Below are positions 61,317 through 64,000 of a DNA stretch of 64,000 nt, piece by piece (position 1 is the stretch's first letter; the number at the start of each line of letters is the position of its first letter). This stretch comes from Exiguobacterium sp. FSL W8-0210 (GTDB lineage Bacteria > Bacillota > Bacilli > Exiguobacteriales > Exiguobacteriaceae). The stretch spans positions 1,343,001 through 1,407,000 of the forward strand of contig NZ_JBBOUK010000001.1 in assembly GCF_038006045.1 (NCBI RefSeq), in the 5' to 3' direction. The notes under the pieces were generated by a model, which saw only the letters and a list, made by a program, of their open reading frames with translations, made no database searches and was not told the DNA's origin. Position numbers and translations under genes: made by a program.

Positions 61317-61370
61317 ATTGAAGAACACTTTCGCACAGTATGGGGAATTGGTTACAAGTGGGTTCCTTAA
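61317..61370 (+). pseudogene. Response regulator, 3' part
   Basis: The displaced end of the OmpR-type regulator: IEEHFRTVWGIGYKWVP then TAA. RTVWGIGYKW is the conserved C-terminal hairpin of the winged helix. Joined to the 5' part, REKL-IEEHF reads on in frame without missing bases, giving a 217-residue protein. Confidence 0.9.
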
Positions 61371-61385
61371 ATAAGGAGAAATAAG

Positions 61386-61423
61386 ACAAGAGAGGAACGG
61401 TTAAAAAACCGTTCCTCTCTTGT
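61386..61423. terminator. Bidirectional terminator between regulator and YdhK gene
   Basis: A perfect 17-bp stem (ACAAGAGAGGAACGGTT and complement) with a 4-nt loop, T-rich on the plus side. It serves the plus-strand two-component genes and the convergent lipoprotein gene. Confidence 0.85.
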
Positions 61424-61430
61424 TTATCGT

Positions 61431-62003
61431 TTATTCTGCAGATAGTTCGTCTTCAGTCACCCATTTATGATTTTTCACTTCTTCACCTGTAGTCGATTCG
61501 AAATCAATCATATACACTGTTGTTTGCTTAGCTGAGTCGATAGTGGCCGTAGCATCCTTCATTCCTTTCATATGATCCGCGTCTACTTTTACTTCATCGC
61601 CTACTTCATAAGGAGATGACTTGGCATCTACAATCTCTTCTTGAATAATCCATTTATGATTCGTGACGCGTTTCCCGCCATTTGTAGGGTCATAAGAAAT
61701 GCTATAAGCAGTAGTATCATAAGCTCCTACAATTTTAGCCTCGGCCCCTTTCATGCCTTCCATATGTGCTTCTTTGATCATCGCCATGTCGCCAACTTTA
61801 AATTTAGGGTTTTTAGCCTCTTGGAGCCCTTTCGGAACCTCTTTCGATCCAGATATGTCCATCGTCGAATGATCCATACCGTCCATATTTTTATCCATGC
61901 TTCCTGTTGATTTAGAATCATCACCATTGCTTCCGCACGCAGCGAGTGCTAAAGAAAGCGAAGCAGCCATAGTTGTCATAAAAATCTTTTTCTTTAATTT
62001 CAT
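61431..62003 (-). CDS. ydhK: YdhK family lipoprotein (two DUF1541 repeats)
   Basis: A 190-residue lipoprotein. GGAGGTAA fixes the ATG at 62003 (MKLKKKIFMTTMAASLSLAL), giving a clean signal with lipobox LAAC; the longer frame from 62147 is not used. A Met/Asp-rich, His-containing linker (DKNMDGMDHSTMD) that could bind copper follows. Two DUF1541 repeats come next: FKVGDMAMIKEAHMEGMKGA ... YDTTAYSISYD ... NHKWIIQEE and YEVGDEVKVDADHMKGMKDA ... TTVYMIDFE ... NHKWVTEDE. Members occur with copper ATPases and oxidases in Bacilli. Divergent from the copper oxidase gene. Confidence 0.9.
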   Translation of the reverse strand: MKLKKKIFMTTMAASLSLALAACGSNGDDSKSTGSMDKNMDGMDHSTMDISGSKEVPKGLQEAKNPKFKVGDMAMIKEAHMEGMKGAEAKIVGAYDTTAYSISYDPTNGGKRVTNHKWIIQEEIVDAKSSPYEVGDEVKVDADHMKGMKDATATIDSAKQTTVYMIDFESTTGEEVKNHKWVTEDELSAE

Positions 62004-62190
62004 AAAAATTACCTCCAATTGTTTTTTTATGCTTTCCATAGACTCTATCACATAAATTTGCAGAAACATTGCAGAGAGCAGAAAAGTAACACATTGAAAA
62101 AAACTATAAAATTCATGGGTGGAAAGACATATTTTTTTCACAATCATTCTTTAAGTTAAAGATAATAATTAATTGAAGGGAATGATCCAT

Positions 62191-63705
62191 GTGAAGAAAA
62201 GATGGTTAATCGCAACTATCGGTATCTTTACTCTCATGATTATAGTGGGCGGTTCGTATTTACTTTTTATCCGAGGTACTATGCCAAATAACAAACAGCA
62301 CATGAAATCTATGATGAATGGAGGGAACACTACTACAAATCAGACTATGATGGAAGGTATGGGACATGGCGCGAGTGTCGATTTAAAATCAACTGAAGAA
62401 AAAGAGCGACGATTGAACATCCCTAAGATGCTAAAATCCGATCGTGAAACCAAGAATTCCATTCAATACACGATTGTCGCTAAACAAGGGGAGACACAGT
62501 TCTTCCGAGATAGTAAAAAAACTGAAACTCTAGGATATAACGGAAATTATTTAGGTCCTGTAGTGGAATTGAAAAAAGGAAAAATGGTAACAATCCGTAC
62601 GGTGAATCGCTTATCAGAAGCGACTACATTCCATTGGCACGGTCTTGTTGTACCATCATCCGTAGATGGCGGACCACATCAGGTCGTGAAAGCTGGTGAA
62701 ACGAAGGTAGTAAAGTTTAAAGTGAAGCAAGATGAATCGACATTGTGGTTTCATCCACATCCAATGGGGAAAACTGCTGAACAAGTTTACAAGGGGTTAG
62801 CAGGATTGTTGTACGTAAAAGATGAAAAAACTAAAGAGACGATGCTACCTCAAAAATATGGTGAAAATGATATTCCATTAATTCTTCAAGATCGAAAAGT
62901 TAAAAACAGGAATGTCCTTGGATATGCTGATGTAGAAAAAACAGATGGGGCTTTAGGCGATACCCTCCTCGTAAACGGTACGATTAATCCATATTTCAAC
63001 GTAAAATATTCGCAACTTAGAGTCAGATTGATAAATGGCTCCAATGCACGTAACTACGTAGTGAAGCTATCTGACGGTTCATCCTTTAAAAAAATTGCTG
63101 ATGATGGTGGTTACATCTCAAAACCGAAAAACGTAAAGAAAATTGAATTAAGTCCAGGCGAACGTATAGAGGTATTGGTAGACTTTTCAAAAAGAAAAAT
63201 TGGTGAGACTGTTTCATTTGAGACGAATGGAGTAAGGGTCGTTAACTTCAAGCTGAAGGATAAACAAGGGACGAACCTAAGTGCATTGGCGCCGAAAAGT
63301 GGATATGAAAGGCCGCTAAAGACCTTGTCTACAGTGAATCAAAAGTTAACTCTTTTCGGGATGGGCAAAAATGTTGAAATCAATGGGAAAAAGTTTGATG
63401 AGAAGAGAATCGATATTAAAGCGAAACAAGGAGAAACCGAAATTTGGGAGGTCTATAATAAAAAAGACATGATGGGTGGAATGACTCATCCCTTCCACAT
63501 TCATGGAGTCCAATTCAAAGTATTAGAGCGAAACGGACAGAAACTGGATAATCAAGAAGCAGGTCTAAAAGACACTATCGCTATAAAACCAGATGAACGA
63601 GTTAAGATTCAGATGACTTTCAAGGAAAAAGGGGTATTCATGTACCATTGCCATATCCTTGAACATGAAGAGAACGGAATGATGGGTCAGTTGAAAGTGG
63701 ACTAA
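62191..63705 (+). CDS. Multicopper oxidase
   Basis: Extracytoplasmic copper-containing oxidase of 504 residues, likely converting Cu(I) to Cu(II) or oxidising metals or phenols. GAAGGGA favours the GTG at 62191 (VKKRWLIATIGIFTLMIIVG) over ATG 62182. An N-terminal anchor is followed by a Met/His-rich stretch (KQHMKSMMNGG, MMEGMGHG). Copper-binding motifs: HWHG (about 148), WFHPHPMG (about 188), HPFHIHG (about 432) and the HCHILEHEENGMM (about 486) with the T1 Cys-His-Met and T3 ligands. Domains: Cu-oxidase_3, Cu-oxidase, Cu-oxidase_2. The stop lies 91 bases before the four-helix copper protein gene, so they form an operon. Confidence 0.94.
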   Translation: MKKRWLIATIGIFTLMIIVGGSYLLFIRGTMPNNKQHMKSMMNGGNTTTNQTMMEGMGHGASVDLKSTEEKERRLNIPKMLKSDRETKNSIQYTIVAKQGETQFFRDSKKTETLGYNGNYLGPVVELKKGKMVTIRTVNRLSEATTFHWHGLVVPSSVDGGPHQVVKAGETKVVKFKVKQDESTLWFHPHPMGKTAEQVYKGLAGLLYVKDEKTKETMLPQKYGENDIPLILQDRKVKNRNVLGYADVEKTDGALGDTLLVNGTINPYFNVKYSQLRVRLINGSNARNYVVKLSDGSSFKKIADDGGYISKPKNVKKIELSPGERIEVLVDFSKRKIGETVSFETNGVRVVNFKLKDKQGTNLSALAPKSGYERPLKTLSTVNQKLTLFGMGKNVEINGKKFDEKRIDIKAKQGETEIWEVYNKKDMMGGMTHPFHIHGVQFKVLERNGQKLDNQEAGLKDTIAIKPDERVKIQMTFKEKGVFMYHCHILEHEENGMMGQLKVD

Positions 63706-63796
63706 AAAATAGGTGAATGTTTTCATCTTTTCTTCACAAACTAAGGAAATAGACTTTGTGTAAGTCAAAAAAGACGGAAAATGGAGGTATTTTAGA

Positions 63797-64000
63797 ATGA
63801 ATACTGGACAACAAGAAATCTTAGGTGCCCTACACAACTGTATAGTGACTTGTAATGAATGCTTTGATGCGTGTTTGAGTGAACATCATGTTTCTTCGAT
63901 GGCAGAGTGTATACGTCTAGACAGAGATTGTTCTGAAATTTGTAGTCTTTTAGTACAAGCTATTTCTCGAAACAGCAGCAATATTGATGTTCTTGCAAGA
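63797..64000 (+). CDS. Four-helix-bundle copper-binding protein (Csp-like, DUF326), partial
   Basis: The first 68 codons before the window ends. GGAGGT lies seven bases before the ATG. Cysteines recur with helical spacing: CIVTCNECFDACLSEH, AECIRLDRDCSEICSLL. This is the pattern of DUF326/Csp copper-storage proteins, which bind many Cu(I) ions through cysteines lining a four-helix bundle. It follows the multicopper oxidase in the same operon and would store or buffer cytoplasmic copper. The remaining ~40 residues lie outside the window. Confidence 0.88.
   Translation, partial: MNTGQQEILGALHNCIVTCNECFDACLSEHHVSSMAECIRLDRDCSEICSLLVQAISRNSSNIDVLAR

Noticed and set aside
59474-61325. Target-site duplication at IS1182 copy C
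   Set aside because: Flanks AAAAACTT and ATTGAAGA share no repeat, and the rejoined gene needs no base removed.
1-64000. CRISPR arrays, tRNA and rRNA genes, replication origin
   Set aside because: No regularly spaced repeats, cloverleaf-like or rRNA-like sequence, or dnaA-box/iteron cluster was seen by eye.

Overview
The window reads as a chromosome or large-plasmid segment of a low-GC Gram-positive member of the Bacilli. My best guess at genus is Exiguobacterium, by inference from protein style only. Support comes from strong Shine-Dalgarno sequences, a FapR-type operator, CcpA cre-like sites, TagF-type teichoic acid enzymes, a cadCA operon and a YdhK/multicopper oxidase copper locus. No rRNA, tRNA or CRISPR array was seen. 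The window is rich in mobile DNA: two complete and one internally deleted IS1182-family copies, one IS3-family copy, one IS30-family copy, IS30 and IS21 remnants, and one terminal inverted repeat of a Tn1546-type (Tn3-family) transposon.

Layout. 0-8 kb: a small secreted protein with a membrane partner, ankyrin, DinB and GNAT proteins, a FapR-controlled fabH, a nucleoside phosphorylase, and a frameshifted OatA-like acyltransferase. 8-20.4 kb: an AT-richer island between IS1182 copies A (deleted) and B, with an Rrf2 regulator, an orphan CHASE3/GAF histidine kinase, an IS3 element, decayed gene pieces, and a Clp ATPase with an N-terminal zinc finger and no ClpP-docking loop. 20.4-28.6 kb: wall teichoic acid polymerase and glycosyltransferases, one with an amber codon at position 15, then a lipoprotein and a zinc-ribbon protein.

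28.8-37.9 kb: a one-direction array of about 14 small, mostly unrelated proteins. They include two WGR-like proteins, a SUKH-DUF2750 fusion, WGR-like membrane proteins, DUF2691, DUF2716 and a tandem family of three. The array resembles a polyimmunity locus, and its last gene is cut by an IS30 element. 39.5-42.6 kb: a three-gene YkoS/YkoT/GtrA envelope-glycosylation operon. 43-50 kb: an MFS transporter, an IS21 remnant, a Fic protein with a repeat-rich promoter, an XRE/MmyB-type regulator divergent from fabF, and a RelBE-type toxin-antitoxin pair beside the remnant of a second one.

49.7-64 kb: heavy metals. A truncated CopD abuts a truncated P-type ATPase, which is itself cut by the Tn1546-type end. 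That transposon end is followed by cadCA and a resolvase. Next come an M23 peptidase, CcdA, a two-component system whose response regulator is split by IS1182 copy C, and a copper locus (YdhK lipoprotein, multicopper oxidase, four-helix-bundle copper protein running off the window).

Several envelope and regulatory genes are broken: the OatA-like enzyme, the TagE-like transferase, a WGR-like membrane protein, the response regulator and an ATP-grasp-like gene. The segment therefore looks under active decay and rearrangement. Point lesions (single-base frameshifts, the amber codon) could be sequencing errors and need read-level checking; the IS interruptions are solid.
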